A stretch of DNA of 64,000 nucleotides from Syntrophaceae bacterium UBA6087. GTDB taxonomy: Bacteria; Desulfobacterota; Desulfomonilia; UBA1062. The notes under the pieces are model-generated. The model did no database searches. It saw only the letters and a list, made by a program, of their open reading frames with translations, and was not told the DNA's origin. The translations under genes were made by a program, and so were the position numbers. The stretch is taken from contig DIXF01000018.1 in the NCBI GenBank assembly GCA_002448235.1, forward strand, positions 124,001 to 188,000, read 5' to 3'. Every line of letters starts with the position of its first letter. Position 1 is the first letter of the stretch. This document shows positions 1 through 8,961 of this stretch, piece after piece.

Positions 1-649
1 CCAATGATGCGACTCTGCCTTTGTCGATAAATGCAACCCTGTCGCAGAGCCCGCTTATCTTAGACGGGTTATGGGAAGCGATGAGCATGGTTTTCCACCC
101 TGACAAGTCCTTTATCAGACCCTCTATCTCCCTGCTCTGCCGCGCGTCAAGCCCGCCGGTCGGATCGTCGAAGACAAGAACCGGAGGATCCCCGATCAGC
201 GCCTGCGCCAGCCCTACTCTCTGCCGGTATCCCTTTGGCAGGGTATCGATCTTCCTTTCTCTCACTTCCGACAAGCCGAGGTCCGAGACAGTGCCCCTTA
301 CCTCCGAAGAGATCTGCTCTTTTTTTACACCCTTTGCCTGTGCAGCAAACCGGAGAAACGATTCCACCGTCATATCCGAATACAGCGGCGTGTTTCCCGG
401 GAGGTACCCGATGCATTTTCTGGCATCCAGCGAATCCTTCACCGTATCATAATCCATGATCTTGACGCTGCCTGAAGTTGGGGGCATGAATGAGGCGACC
501 ATCTTCATGATCGTGGATTTCCCGGCGCCGTTCGGCCCCAGGAGCCCGAACACTTCACCCCTGTTCACGGTAAAGGTCACATCTTCGACAGCACTATGGA
601 GACCATAGAATTTGGTGAGATTATTAACAACGATCACTGTGTACTCCAC
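1..649 (-). CDS. ABC transporter ATP-binding protein, 3' end beyond the window
   Basis: Nucleotide-binding subunit of an ABC exporter of the GldA/CcmA kind; the permease is probably downstream, outside the window. The reading frame starts at a GTG (649) and is open to the window edge (216 codons). Seen: Walker A GPNGAGKST at residues 38-46, a signature written LPKGYRQR at 137-144 where LSGGQ or LSKGY is usual, Walker B VLVFDD at 157-162, D-loop GGLDA, and switch His193. The catalytic glutamate after Walker B is Asp162 (DD instead of DE), which often lowers ATP hydrolysis. There is no ATG in frame near the start, and GTG 649 is my choice because residues from there align with the usual N-terminus of the family. 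Family call is firm; the transported substrate is unknown. Confidence 0.88.
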   Translation of the reverse strand, partial: MEYTVIVVNNLTKFYGLHSAVEDVTFTVNRGEVFGLLGPNGAGKSTIMKMVASFMPPTSGSVKIMDYDTVKDSLDARKCIGYLPGNTPLYSDMTVESFLRFAAQAKGVKKEQISSEVRGTVSDLGLSEVRERKIDTLPKGYRQRVGLAQALIGDPPVLVFDDPTGGLDARQSREIEGLIKDLSGWKTMLIASHNPSKISGLCDRVAFIDKGRVASL

Positions 650-869
650 AAACCATTTCCAGATCAGTGAAAGAGTCCAACCACACAATAGCCCAAAAGT
701 CAATCCTGTGGAGGCAGCCATTCGTTGGCCGATTCCAGGGAATCAGTTAAACAATCAAGATCGAACATTGCTGCAAAAAACGCATATAAGGGTTTATGTC
801 TATGATTCGAGATAGATATTTACCCGCCCTTATTGCAATGAGCGACCTGCTCTGTTATGAGCAATCTTT

Positions 870-1541
870 ATGGGAGATTCAGCCGCCTTCTTCGACATGG
901 ACCATACGATTACCTGGGAAAACTCGGGATTATCATTTGTGCGGTTTGCAAAAACGAGAGGCATGATATCCACGAGACATGTTCTCAAAAGTATGTTCAA
1001 AATCGTCCTATACCGTCTCTCGCTGCTCAATATCGAGCACTGGTACGAGAAAAACATGGAAATGCTTTCAGGCACGAAATTGGAGGATATCGAGGCTTTC
1101 TGCACTGTATGGTTCGAGGCGACTTTGAAAAAGTCGATCTATCAAGAGGCCTTCGACCTCATAAAAAGTCACAAAGGCACGGGCAGGCGTGTGGTGATCA
1201 TCTCCAATTCGCCGGTATTTTTTGTCAAGCCTGTGGCTCACGCCTTACAAATCCCCGATGTCATCTGCTCCCGGGTTGAGATAAAAAACGGGGTCCTGAC
1301 CGGAAAGCTCGTGAAACCATTATGCTACGGTGAAGGAAAACGCTTCTATGCACAGGCCTGGGCGGATGAAAACCGGGTAGACCTTTCAACAAGCTATTTC
1401 TACACGGATTCATCATTCGATGTCGCGTTGATGAACGTGGTAGGTTACCCTATCGCTACCAACCCGGACATGAAGCTGAGGAAAGCGGCATTGAAACTGC
1501 AGTGGCCTATTCTGGACTTCAAGAAACAAAGCGCTTTTTGA
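870..1541 (+). CDS. HAD-superfamily hydrolase, subfamily IB (SerB-like phosphatase)
   Basis: A 223-residue HAD phosphatase. Motif I is FFDMDHT with the nucleophile Asp9 and acid/base Asp11, motif II is the Ser of IISNSP, and motif III/IV is the YTDSSFD segment near residue 180. A helical cap lies between motifs I and II, as in the IB group that includes phosphoserine phosphatase and the lipid-phosphate-like HAD proteins. It stands alone on the plus strand between the divergent ABC ATPase gene and the convergent DUF2156 gene, and ends just before a strong bidirectional terminator. No clear Shine-Dalgarno precedes the ATG. The substrate cannot be inferred; a small phosphomonoester or a lysophospholipid phosphate is typical for relatives. 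Confidence 0.85.
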   Translation: MGDSAAFFDMDHTITWENSGLSFVRFAKTRGMISTRHVLKSMFKIVLYRLSLLNIEHWYEKNMEMLSGTKLEDIEAFCTVWFEATLKKSIYQEAFDLIKSHKGTGRRVVIISNSPVFFVKPVAHALQIPDVICSRVEIKNGVLTGKLVKPLCYGEGKRFYAQAWADENRVDLSTSYFYTDSSFDVALMNVVGYPIATNPDMKLRKAALKLQWPILDFKKQSAF

Positions 1542-1555
1542 CAAGGACAAAGGAG

Positions 1556-1602
1556 AGCCGGCAGACCGCCCACCTAACGGCAGTCTGCCGGCTTATTTTT
1601 TT
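1556..1602. terminator. bidirectional intrinsic terminator
   Basis: Perfect 11-bp inverted repeat AGCCGGCAGAC / GTCTGCCGGCT (1556-1566 and 1583-1593) followed by a T-run. It separates the convergent HAD gene and DUF2156 gene, and its T-run touches the stop codon of the latter. Confidence 0.85.
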
Positions 1603-2677
1603 AGATGATGTTGCACATACGGAAAACGCTTAAAAATGATCTGGTGGGCAGCATTTCCCCATGTGAACAGAAGGTCTTCACCTCTTTACCCTGGAACCGA
1701 GACTTGGTGAAGTGCAGGCCCTTGAAGCTGTAGAACCAGTTGCCGTATTTGTATAACAGCTTTACGGAAAACTTGAAGAGCTTGGACTCGCAAGGCTTGC
1801 ACTGAGGATCGACAACCAGCGGCGATATCCCTAAGAAGAGGCTCGAAACACCTTCTTTCTTGAATGTCTCCATAGCATGGACCATGAGCGGATAGAAAAT
1901 TCCCTGCTTGAATTTTGGGGAGAACCGGGAAATGTTAGGAACGTAACCAAGTACCTTTCCATTTTCATACACCGGATCGAAGTGAATGTATCCCAGGAGT
2001 TCTTCACCCAGAAAAGCATAGAATCTCCTCGTACCCTCCTGGTATTCCTGATCTTTCGGCCTGATGAGGAATACGACTTCCTTTCGCTTCACTGCCCTGG
2101 TGCGCATCCATTCTTTGCTGAGCGCCTTGTCGTCCAGAGCTTTTTTCATCTCAACGAACCGTACTCCGTCTTTCTCCGCCTTGTTGATGGAGGTGCGAAG
2201 GACCTGTTTCTTCTTCCCCTTCACATCCCAGTTTTTAAGGTCGACAATAGTCTCTACGCCGAACTGGCTCGAATAATAACCGAACTTGTCGTGGATCAAC
2301 TCGGCCACCGGCTCGGATATCTGAATAAAGGACGTATGGGTTTTATCCTTCAGAAACTCACCGATAAGGTATTCCCTGTCTTTAGCGTCACAGACCGGAT
2401 CTGCCAGCACATACCGCCCGCCCCATTTTTTCCGGTAGGCGATGTAGCCGATCCCCGATATATCGAAATAATGCATATCCTGCTGAAACTGCGAGAACGA
2501 CATGCAGTGGCTGCCGTATTTCTTGAGGTATTCAACGCGTTCCTCGAAGCTGAACATGTCGATGCCGATCTCTCTGAACCGCTTCTTCGCCTTGTGCGTG
2601 TCAAGAGGAACTACCCTTGTATACGGTTTTTCCAGAACCTGTGCACTGACGGACGCGAACTGAATACTTGTCTCCAT
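1601..2677 (-). CDS. DUF2156 protein (phosphatidylglycerol lysyltransferase C-terminal-like)
   Basis: A 358-residue soluble protein with the tandem GNAT-like fold of DUF2156, the catalytic domain of MprF/LPG synthases. Typical segments are the GYIAYRKKWGGRYVLADPV stretch (about residues 77-95), the SINKAEKDGV helix (about 163-172) and a second GNAT half with the YVPNISRFSP and GIFYPLMVHAM segments. The membrane flippase half of MprF is absent, so it is a free-standing transferase domain. Standalone members are annotated as putative aminoacyl- or acyl-transferases; the donor and acceptor are not known. The start has a good ribosome site (GGGAGG, 7 nt before the ATG). It lies 23 bp downstream of the HMG-CoA reductase gene on the same strand and is probably cotranscribed with it. 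Confidence 0.78.
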   Translation of the reverse strand: METSIQFASVSAQVLEKPYTRVVPLDTHKAKKRFREIGIDMFSFEERVEYLKKYGSHCMSFSQFQQDMHYFDISGIGYIAYRKKWGGRYVLADPVCDAKDREYLIGEFLKDKTHTSFIQISEPVAELIHDKFGYYSSQFGVETIVDLKNWDVKGKKKQVLRTSINKAEKDGVRFVEMKKALDDKALSKEWMRTRAVKRKEVVFLIRPKDQEYQEGTRRFYAFLGEELLGYIHFDPVYENGKVLGYVPNISRFSPKFKQGIFYPLMVHAMETFKKEGVSSLFLGISPLVVDPQCKPCESKLFKFSVKLLYKYGNWFYSFKGLHFTKSRFQGKEVKTFCSHGEMLPTRSFLSVFRMCNII

Positions 2678-2700
2678 AAATATCCTCCCTTAAGGATCCT

Positions 2701-4308
2701 TTACCTATTTTTCCCCAGCCTTTCGTGGCTGGTCACCCAGTCTAGTGATGAAAGTGCCGCTGCCAGGGAGAGCTCCCCTGCAAGGGCTACTGCGGCAACT
2801 ATTTCCGCGAACTTTTTTACTTTGCCCTGACCATAGCATCCGAGAACCTCGAGGCATTCCTTCTGGGTCGGAAGCCCTGTCCCTCCGCCGTAGGTAGCTA
2901 CGATAAGAGAAGGAAGGGTCAGCGACACATAAAGATCACCACTCGGAGTGACCTCCGTGTAAATGAGACCTGCTGAGGATTCAGCCAGATTGGCGACATC
3001 CTGGCCGGTTGCGATGAACATCGCGGCCAGCGCATTGGCGGAATGCAGCCCATTGCTGCTGGAACCCGCCATAAAGGCGCCGAGATTCGCAACCTGACTC
3101 AAGTGAACCAGCGTTTCGGGATCGACCTTCATCTGATGGATCAGGATGTCGCGGGGAATGGTGATCTCTGCGACAACCCTCTTACCTCTGGTCTTCAAGG
3201 TATTGATCTGCGAGCATTTCTTGTCGGTCGTAATATTCGAATCCATGTAGAAATGCTCGATATCCTTGTACTGTGCAAGGATCCAGTTGCATGCCAGGAA
3301 TGTGGCCATGCTCACCATATTCTGCCCTGCAGCGTCACCGGTAAAGTAGTTGAAGCGCAGGTATACGAATTTGCTTGCAAGGTATTTCTCGATATCGAGG
3401 AGCTTTGCCACTTTGGATGCCGATTCCGCCTGCTTGCGTATCTCGTCCATATGTTCATCGAGCCATACCGAAAAATCACGCGCCTGCCTGGTGGACTCGA
3501 ACACGAATACCGGGGCCCTCTGCATGTGATCTTCGACGATCGTTGTGGTTACGCCGCCGCACATATTGATGAGTTTCATCCCACGGTTGTAGGAAGCTAC
3601 CAGAGTGCCCTCGCTTGTGCACAACGGGATGACGAACTCGCCTTTTGCAAATTCACCGTTTACTTTGACCGGACCTGCAAATCCCATGGGAACCTGGGCA
3701 ACACCGGTGAAATTTTCGATGTTCCCTTTGGTAATCGCAGGATCAAACGAATGCTGCTTTATATGATGAAGCTCGGTTCCGGAAAATTTCTCGACAAAGT
3801 CCTGTCTCTTCCGGATGATCTCAGCATCGTAATTGGCTTCTTTATTACAGGGAATGCGCGTCTGATCGGTCCTGGTTTCCGTGACGGTGTCTACAGCTTC
3901 CAGGTTCAATATGCCATAAGGCTCGGTATCAAGAACCATTAATATATGGTGCTCTTGGTTCTTTTTCAGGGGGTGAATCCGGACTGCGAAATCGATGTCT
4001 TCTCCCAGAGGGAAGGCAACGGAATTTTTGCCGTCGATCCTGTCCGCTCTCACCCGTGTCTCGTTACCGGTTATGAATACTTCGTTTAAGGGGACCTCCA
4101 TCCCGTTGATGGTCACCTCATGAATACCCATAAGAACTGCGTCCCGCATCTGGTTCCTGATCTGGAAGCGTACGCCTTCTTCGTGATTCTTAAGACTGCC
4201 GCTGGAGTAGATCTTTTTCAGGATGATGGGGGATATTGCAACCTGATGCTTGACCTCTGAAATACTACTGAGTGATATTACCTTATGCTCAGCACTTGTA
4301 TTTCTCAT
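2701..4308 (-). CDS. hydroxymethylglutaryl-CoA reductase, class I-like
   Basis: Interconverts HMG-CoA and mevalonate with NAD(P)H, the committing step of the mevalonate isoprenoid route. All four class I catalytic residues can be placed: Glu233 in TSEG, the Lys pair 363-364 in DKK followed by the GKRVVAE segment, Asp437 in TGQD, and His528 in TSHERLG. The substrate motif ENFTGVAQVPMGFAGP (199-213) and the dinucleotide motif DAAGQN (325-330, for the usual DAMGMN) are also present. An extra N-terminal domain of roughly 150 residues, soluble and without membrane spans, precedes the catalytic part; I do not recognise it. No other mevalonate gene is in the window. Neighbours on the same strand are a DUF2156 protein downstream and a methyltransferase upstream. 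Confidence 0.9.
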   Translation of the reverse strand: MRNTSAEHKVISLSSISEVKHQVAISPIILKKIYSSGSLKNHEEGVRFQIRNQMRDAVLMGIHEVTINGMEVPLNEVFITGNETRVRADRIDGKNSVAFPLGEDIDFAVRIHPLKKNQEHHILMVLDTEPYGILNLEAVDTVTETRTDQTRIPCNKEANYDAEIIRKRQDFVEKFSGTELHHIKQHSFDPAITKGNIENFTGVAQVPMGFAGPVKVNGEFAKGEFVIPLCTSEGTLVASYNRGMKLINMCGGVTTTIVEDHMQRAPVFVFESTRQARDFSVWLDEHMDEIRKQAESASKVAKLLDIEKYLASKFVYLRFNYFTGDAAGQNMVSMATFLACNWILAQYKDIEHFYMDSNITTDKKCSQINTLKTRGKRVVAEITIPRDILIHQMKVDPETLVHLSQVANLGAFMAGSSSNGLHSANALAAMFIATGQDVANLAESSAGLIYTEVTPSGDLYVSLTLPSLIVATYGGGTGLPTQKECLEVLGCYGQGKVKKFAEIVAAVALAGELSLAAALSSLDWVTSHERLGKNR

Positions 4309-4617
4309 AACTCCCTTCCTTTCATTGGATAAAAAAACAATCAGTGGTGCCGATTAGAAGATCCTGAGTACGGGATAAAATCATCATGGAAGTAGAGTAA
4401 TCACGAAACGTGCCAAAAAAAATAGCAAAAACCACGAAACAATTACTAGTATTTTAACAGGTGGTAACTAGTATAAAATAGGTTATAATACGTTTAATCA
4501 ATGAGTTATACTTTTTGAGGGGAGTGCGGAATATTTTCAATGTATGTAAATTTTTTCACAGCCCGGAGAAGTATTTTTCTATTCTGCTAGGATTGCCAAC
4601 GAACAGGAGTCCTTGTC
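4309..4617. promoter_or_regulatory. AT-rich upstream region of the HMG-CoA reductase gene with repeated ACTAGTAT boxes
   Basis: A gene-free stretch of 309 bp. It holds two copies of ACTAGTAT (4445-4452 and 4467-4474) on the same face of the helix, 22 bp apart. Good -10-like hexamers occur in several places on both strands, so the promoter itself cannot be fixed. The boxes are candidate operator half-sites; similar boxes lie before the SDR gene at 39219 and the first Ku gene. Confidence 0.4.
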
Positions 4618-5262
4618 TCACACTTTTTTTGCGAGGATCGAGTAGTAACGGTTTGCGAACAGAAACCTGCAATACCGCACCTCTTCGATAGAGAAACCAA
4701 GACCTCTCAGCATCTCCTGATAATTGTATACGGGATGGAGGGCGTTCTTTGCCAATAGACTGAAAAAGATATCCGCAATGTACCAGTACGCGCTCTGGAC
4801 GGCCCTGGCAACAGGCCCGCCGGACGGAACGGCAAAATCGCCGATAACAACGTGGCCGTCCTTTTTCGCCAGTTTCGTAAGATGCTCAAGAAGAGGCATG
4901 ACCATAACCCGAGAAAAGACATTGAGGAAAAAGTTGGCATAGACGAAATCGAACTGTTCATATTCCTCGAACTTGAAGATATCGGAGCCCACCTTTCTGA
5001 TCGGATGAAGAAAATACCTGCCTGATATCCTCTTGGCGAAATGGTTCAGCATTGTCTGGGAAATATCGACGACAGTCACTTCAGCACCCCGCTCAGCGGC
5101 CGCAATTGCATCTATTCCATGCCCGACCCCTGCAAAGATTACTTTGTCATCGGGCTTGATGTGATCGTGCATGGCTGTTTTGCACTTATCGATCCTGCCT
5201 GCGCTATATACCTTTGCGAGGAGATCATACAGGGGACCTATGATTCTGTACTTGTCGCTCAT
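4618..5262 (-). CDS. class I SAM-dependent methyltransferase
   Basis: A 214-residue Rossmann-fold methyltransferase resembling the UbiE/COQ5 group. The SAM-binding motif I is the VIFAGVGHGIDA segment (about residues 43-54), followed by the acidic end of strand 2 (VTVVDIS) and motif II/III around DFVYANFFLNVF. I chose the ATG at 5262 because a GTGAGG ribosome site lies just before it; a GTG 15 bp further upstream is the alternative start. It lies about 310 bp upstream of the HMG-CoA reductase gene on the same strand. The closeness to an isoprenoid enzyme makes a quinone or lipid substrate attractive, but that is inference only. Confidence 0.8.
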   Translation of the reverse strand: MSDKYRIIGPLYDLLAKVYSAGRIDKCKTAMHDHIKPDDKVIFAGVGHGIDAIAAAERGAEVTVVDISQTMLNHFAKRISGRYFLHPIRKVGSDIFKFEEYEQFDFVYANFFLNVFSRVMVMPLLEHLTKLAKKDGHVVIGDFAVPSGGPVARAVQSAYWYIADIFFSLLAKNALHPVYNYQEMLRGLGFSIEEVRYCRFLFANRYYSILAKKV

Positions 5263-5414
5263 GCGATTAAACCTCACTCTTGATCAATAAATCCAAGCGG
5301 TCTTCCGAGGAAAAGCTCCATTGCACATGAAAATCGGAAACGGAGAGTAACAATAAAGGCTTACTTTCCAGCATGTCAAGCAAATTCCCATCGAACCGAG
5401 CCATATGTCCGAAA

Positions 5415-6692
5415 TTATGAAAGGGGTATACCGCCCCGCTTTGCGATCATTGACCAGAACGTATTATGCATGGGGTGAGGGTCTTTATCGATCCTTTTCA
5501 TCTTCTGAAGCCACTTGGTATCCAGCATTGATGCACGCAAAAAAGCTTCGTGCGAGGCCCGCATCAGCTCTCCATCCCGACTGGCCCACTTATACATGGG
5601 TATATCTTTGCAGTACCGGCCTTCCAGGTCACGTATCTCTTCCAGTATCGCGTCGCGGACCCTTGAAAGGCGCATTATGGCATGAATGCGAAAGGCCTCG
5701 TGCCTCCACCAGAATGAGTTGCTTCCATACTCGGGTCCTCCCTGATCAACCCTGTCGGGCAAACAACAGGGCAGGATCGGCTTGAAAGGAGTGAGGCAAG
5801 GTGACGATCCGGCGGTAGCGAAGATCCGGAACCCTGACGAAGAATCCAACTCCACCACGAGGGCTCCTGTTGTCTGAGACCGCCTGATGAAGGGATCGGC
5901 TGCATGCATGCACACATCGTGATTCAGATTCAGTCCCTGGAACGGATACGCCCCTTTATGACTGCGAAGGATTTCGAACACATCCTGGACACATACTCCC
6001 TGGGGACGGCTCCTGATACTGCTTGCCACATGCCTTCTCCGCTGGTTGCTGCCGGAGAAGAAGGTAATGAGAACGTCGCTGAACATCCTGAAATCGAAGC
6101 CTCTTTCGAGACTGGACCTGTCCCAGTCGTCAGCTATGGTAATCCTGTTGGAAATTATTGCTCCGTCATTAGTGTGCCTGACGGCATAATCTCTGCCCAC
6201 GGTCTCCAGGACGAGGATGTCATCCCTGTCCATGAGCAGATACGAATTCATGTACGAAAAGTTTTTATCGCGAAAGCCGCATGCACCGCCTTGTCCGTAG
6301 CGCTGCAGATGATCTATGATGATATCCACAGCCTCGCCTGCCGTATCAGCCCTCTCGAGCGCAATGCGTAAAAGATCCATGCCGATCAGTCCCGGTTTTT
6401 TCTCGGGCTTTACCTTTGTGAACAGGGCTTCGTTCCCGATCACCACTCCCTTCTCGTTTACACCCATCTCTGCACCCCAGATCCAGTAGGGCTTGAAGAG
6501 AAGCACGGCATTCGTCCTCCCGGCCTGGGGAACGGTGACATAGGTGCAGGCGAGTGTCTCGGGGTGCACATACTCTTTTCGCGGCACTACGGAGATTACG
6601 TGCGCCTCATCGGGCTCCCTGTCTGAATTCTTTGCAAAAATCGGGTTCCCTTCAGAGGCCCAGGTTTTTCCAATCGCAAAGGTATCACACAT
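5415..6692 (-). CDS. secernin-like / peptidase C69 family Ntn-hydrolase
   Basis: A 425-residue N-terminal nucleophile hydrolase. The protein begins Met-Cys-Asp-Thr, so removal of Met exposes Cys2 as the predicted nucleophile and free amino group, as in dipeptidase A and secernins. The KNSDREPDE segment (about residues 22-30) and the WGAEMGVNEKGVVIGNEA stretch (about 72-89) are hallmarks of this family. No signal peptide is visible, so it should act in the cytoplasm on small peptides or acyl amides. The upstream gene in this direction is a GDSL hydrolase, about 70 bp away. Substrate unknown. Confidence 0.82.
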   Translation of the reverse strand: MCDTFAIGKTWASEGNPIFAKNSDREPDEAHVISVVPRKEYVHPETLACTYVTVPQAGRTNAVLLFKPYWIWGAEMGVNEKGVVIGNEALFTKVKPEKKPGLIGMDLLRIALERADTAGEAVDIIIDHLQRYGQGGACGFRDKNFSYMNSYLLMDRDDILVLETVGRDYAVRHTNDGAIISNRITIADDWDRSSLERGFDFRMFSDVLITFFSGSNQRRRHVASSIRSRPQGVCVQDVFEILRSHKGAYPFQGLNLNHDVCMHAADPFIRRSQTTGALVVELDSSSGFRIFATAGSSPCLTPFKPILPCCLPDRVDQGGPEYGSNSFWWRHEAFRIHAIMRLSRVRDAILEEIRDLEGRYCKDIPMYKWASRDGELMRASHEAFLRASMLDTKWLQKMKRIDKDPHPMHNTFWSMIAKRGGIPLS

Positions 6693-6760
6693 GGTTCACC
6701 CCGCCCGATCTGTATATTTTGATAAAGTGACAACAGGGATACCGGCTGACCATTCAGCCC

Positions 6761-7615
6761 TCATGCCCTGACGTCTATGCCTTCCACCTTAAGCAATTCG
6801 GCCCACGCCCATGCCATAAGCCGATATCCGAGCGTATTGAGATGCAGCCGGTCTTTGTTCCATGCATCGTCCCTTCGTTTGAAGAAACTGTAGAAGTCGG
6901 GCCCTCTCCGTGCTAGGTGCGAATATGAGGTCCAGACCTCCTCGATCCGCTCATTGACCATCCGGGTATAACGATCGATTTTTTCCTGAACCGGTTTCAA
7001 TGAAAAATAGACCCTGTCGAGCCCGAGGAAGAAGAGACCGCCGCGATAGCTGTTGGGGGGTATCTTTGCCAGATATGTGGTTATCCCCTTTTCTTTCAGA
7101 TTCATGAGGGTAACCAGGAGATTTTCACGGGTTTTCAGGAATTCTTCATCTTCGTATCCAACGATGCCTTTCAGCGCTCTGGACATGAAATCCGGCAGCA
7201 TCGAACTGTTGACGTCATTGGACCCGAGAACAACCAGACAAAGTTTAACGGCATCCCGCGATTCCAGTATCTCGTCAAGGGGCCTCCCGTTGAGCGGGAA
7301 CCTCGGGTCATCGCTCTTTTTCCACGTGCTTCCCGGGAGCCAGTCTTTGGACGTAGTCCCGCTCCTCCCGAGGTTTCTGATGAGTCTCGGGCCGAGAGAT
7401 GCCGAGAGCATCTCTGAGAGCACATACGGATACGAGGTGGGCAGCAGCTCTCTGCTTCGAGTCTCGATGAAGGGAGCGGATTCGAAGATCCCGGGCTGCG
7501 AACCTGCAGTGAGGGAATCCCCGATGGCGATAATTTGATGAGGACCGTCGATAATGATTTTTTCCATATAATAACAAGTAAAATAGGCAAGATCACTGGC
7601 CATTACAAGGGCCAT
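6761..7615 (-). CDS. SGNH/GDSL-family hydrolase
   Basis: Serine esterase or lipase-like protein of up to 284 residues. Block I is IAIGDSLTAGS with nucleophile Ser34, block III is the VVLGSNDVN segment with the oxyanion Asn, and block V is DRLHLNTLGY near the C-terminus with the Asp and His of the triad. Counting from the first ATG gives a short hydrophobic lead of 16 residues; an ATG at 7567 (MEKIII) starts right at the domain and is equally likely, since neither start has a good ribosome site. It is probably cotranscribed with the secernin-like gene downstream. Relatives hydrolyse acyl esters, lysophospholipids or acetylated glycans. Confidence 0.85.
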   Translation of the reverse strand: MALVMASDLAYFTCYYMEKIIIDGPHQIIAIGDSLTAGSQPGIFESAPFIETRSRELLPTSYPYVLSEMLSASLGPRLIRNLGRSGTTSKDWLPGSTWKKSDDPRFPLNGRPLDEILESRDAVKLCLVVLGSNDVNSSMLPDFMSRALKGIVGYEDEEFLKTRENLLVTLMNLKEKGITTYLAKIPPNSYRGGLFFLGLDRVYFSLKPVQEKIDRYTRMVNERIEEVWTSYSHLARRGPDFYSFFKRRDDAWNKDRLHLNTLGYRLMAWAWAELLKVEGIDVRA

Positions 7616-7775
7616 CAGCGTAAAATCTCGGAAGAGATATCGTTAGCATGAGAAGTATTGATAATTTTTCATGCAATATCTTTCAGCAAGGACAGTGCCT
7701 CCGCACGACGGGATTGCGGGCTCTGGATTCACACTGTTCCGAGACGAAAGAATCTTTATTAACCGGGATCGAGAG

Positions 7776-8819
7776 CTAACCGGCCAGCTGAATCTGTCCG
7801 GGATGATCTTCGGTTATTTCTCCTATAATGGCTGCGTCCGTTACGCCCCGGGAGTGCAAGGTGTCGAGAAACGCTTCAGCATCGACTTTGGGCAGCGCTA
7901 TGAGCAGGCCTCCCGATGTCTGGGGATCGAACATGAGCTTCACACTATCGTCGCTGACCCCCTCCCCTATACCCACGACCGACTGCCTGAACTTTTCATT
8001 GCGATATGCGCCGCCCGGGATGAGACCCATCTTGACATACTCGTATGCTTCCGGAAAAACCGGGACCATAGATGCATGGATGATCATTCCGGTAGAAGTA
8101 CCCTCGATCATCTCGCATGCATGGCCAAGGAGACCGAAGCCGGTAATATCCGTGCACGCGTGTACCGGAAACTTCTCCATCAGCTCTGCAGGCTCTCTGC
8201 TGAGGGTGTTCATAGATCGGATGATCTTATCTTCGGCCTCACTGCTCGCCATGCCGGCCTTTACCGCCGTTGAAACGATGCCCGTCCCGACAGGCTTGGT
8301 AAGGATGAGCTTGTCGCCGGGCACGGCGCCCGTATTCTTAAGAACCCTGTCCGGATGAACCTTCCCGGTAACCGAGAGTCCGTACTTTATCTCGGGGTCG
8401 TCCACACTGTGGCCCCCTACGAGCAGCACTCCTGCCTCGGACATCTTGTCAAAGCCGCCACGCAATATCTCCTGAAGAATAGTCACGTCCCCATCCTGCG
8501 GGAAGCATATGATATTCATGGCAAGGAACGGCCTGCCTCCCATGGCATAAACATCGCTCAACGCATTCGTCACCGCGATCTGGCCGAACATGTACGGGTC
8601 GTCCACGACAGGGGTGAAGAAATCCAGCGTGAGAATCAGCGCCAGCTCTTCATTTATGCGGTAAACCCCTGCATCGTCGGGCTTCCCCATACCCACCAGA
8701 AGATCGGGGTCGGTCATGACCGGAAGCGTGCATATAGCCTTGTCCAGAAACTCCGGACCGAGTTTGCACGCTCAACCGGCGCCGTGCACCAGCGTTGTCA
8801 GTCTTATTTTCTTGTCCAT
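7776..8819 (-). CDS. selD: selenide, water dikinase, itself a selenoprotein (Sec16)
   Basis: Makes selenophosphate from selenide and ATP, the selenium donor for selenocysteine-tRNA. The conventional open frame begins only at 8717 and lacks the catalytic N-terminus. Reading upstream through an in-frame TGA (8774-8772) to the ATG at 8819 restores the family's N-terminus HGAGUACKLGPEFL, with the UGA at the place of the catalytic Sec/Cys (residue 16). A good ribosome site (AAGGAAAG) precedes the ATG. The gene is therefore 347 residues including Sec. A SECIS hairpin follows the UGA at once. The rest carries the usual SelD features: the LTLDFFTPVVDDPY motif, NALSDVYAMGG, and GGHSVDDPEIKYGLSVTG. A divergent LysR gene lies 142 bp away. 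This shows the organism reads UGA as selenocysteine. Confidence 0.96.
8726..8774 (-). promoter_or_regulatory. bacterial SECIS element of selD (UGA plus hairpin)
   Basis: On the coding strand the UGA (8774-8772) is followed directly by GCGUGCA (8771-8765), which pairs perfectly with UGCACGC (8732-8726). Nested inside is a 6-bp stem AAACUC / GAGUUU (8765-8748) closing a GGUCCG loop. A short distance from UGA and a GGU in the apical loop match the SelB-binding bacterial SECIS described for formate dehydrogenase genes. Confidence 0.85.
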
Positions 8820-8961
8820 GTCTTTCCTTCTGACGTTTATTCCCTGCAGGCCTGCCTGCCGGAGTATTTTCACGAAAGAGTAATGCAACCATCTTAGGTA
8901 TGTCCTTTGAATATGTCAAATTCAATTAAGTAATAATACATATTGATATAAGTATGAAAAT

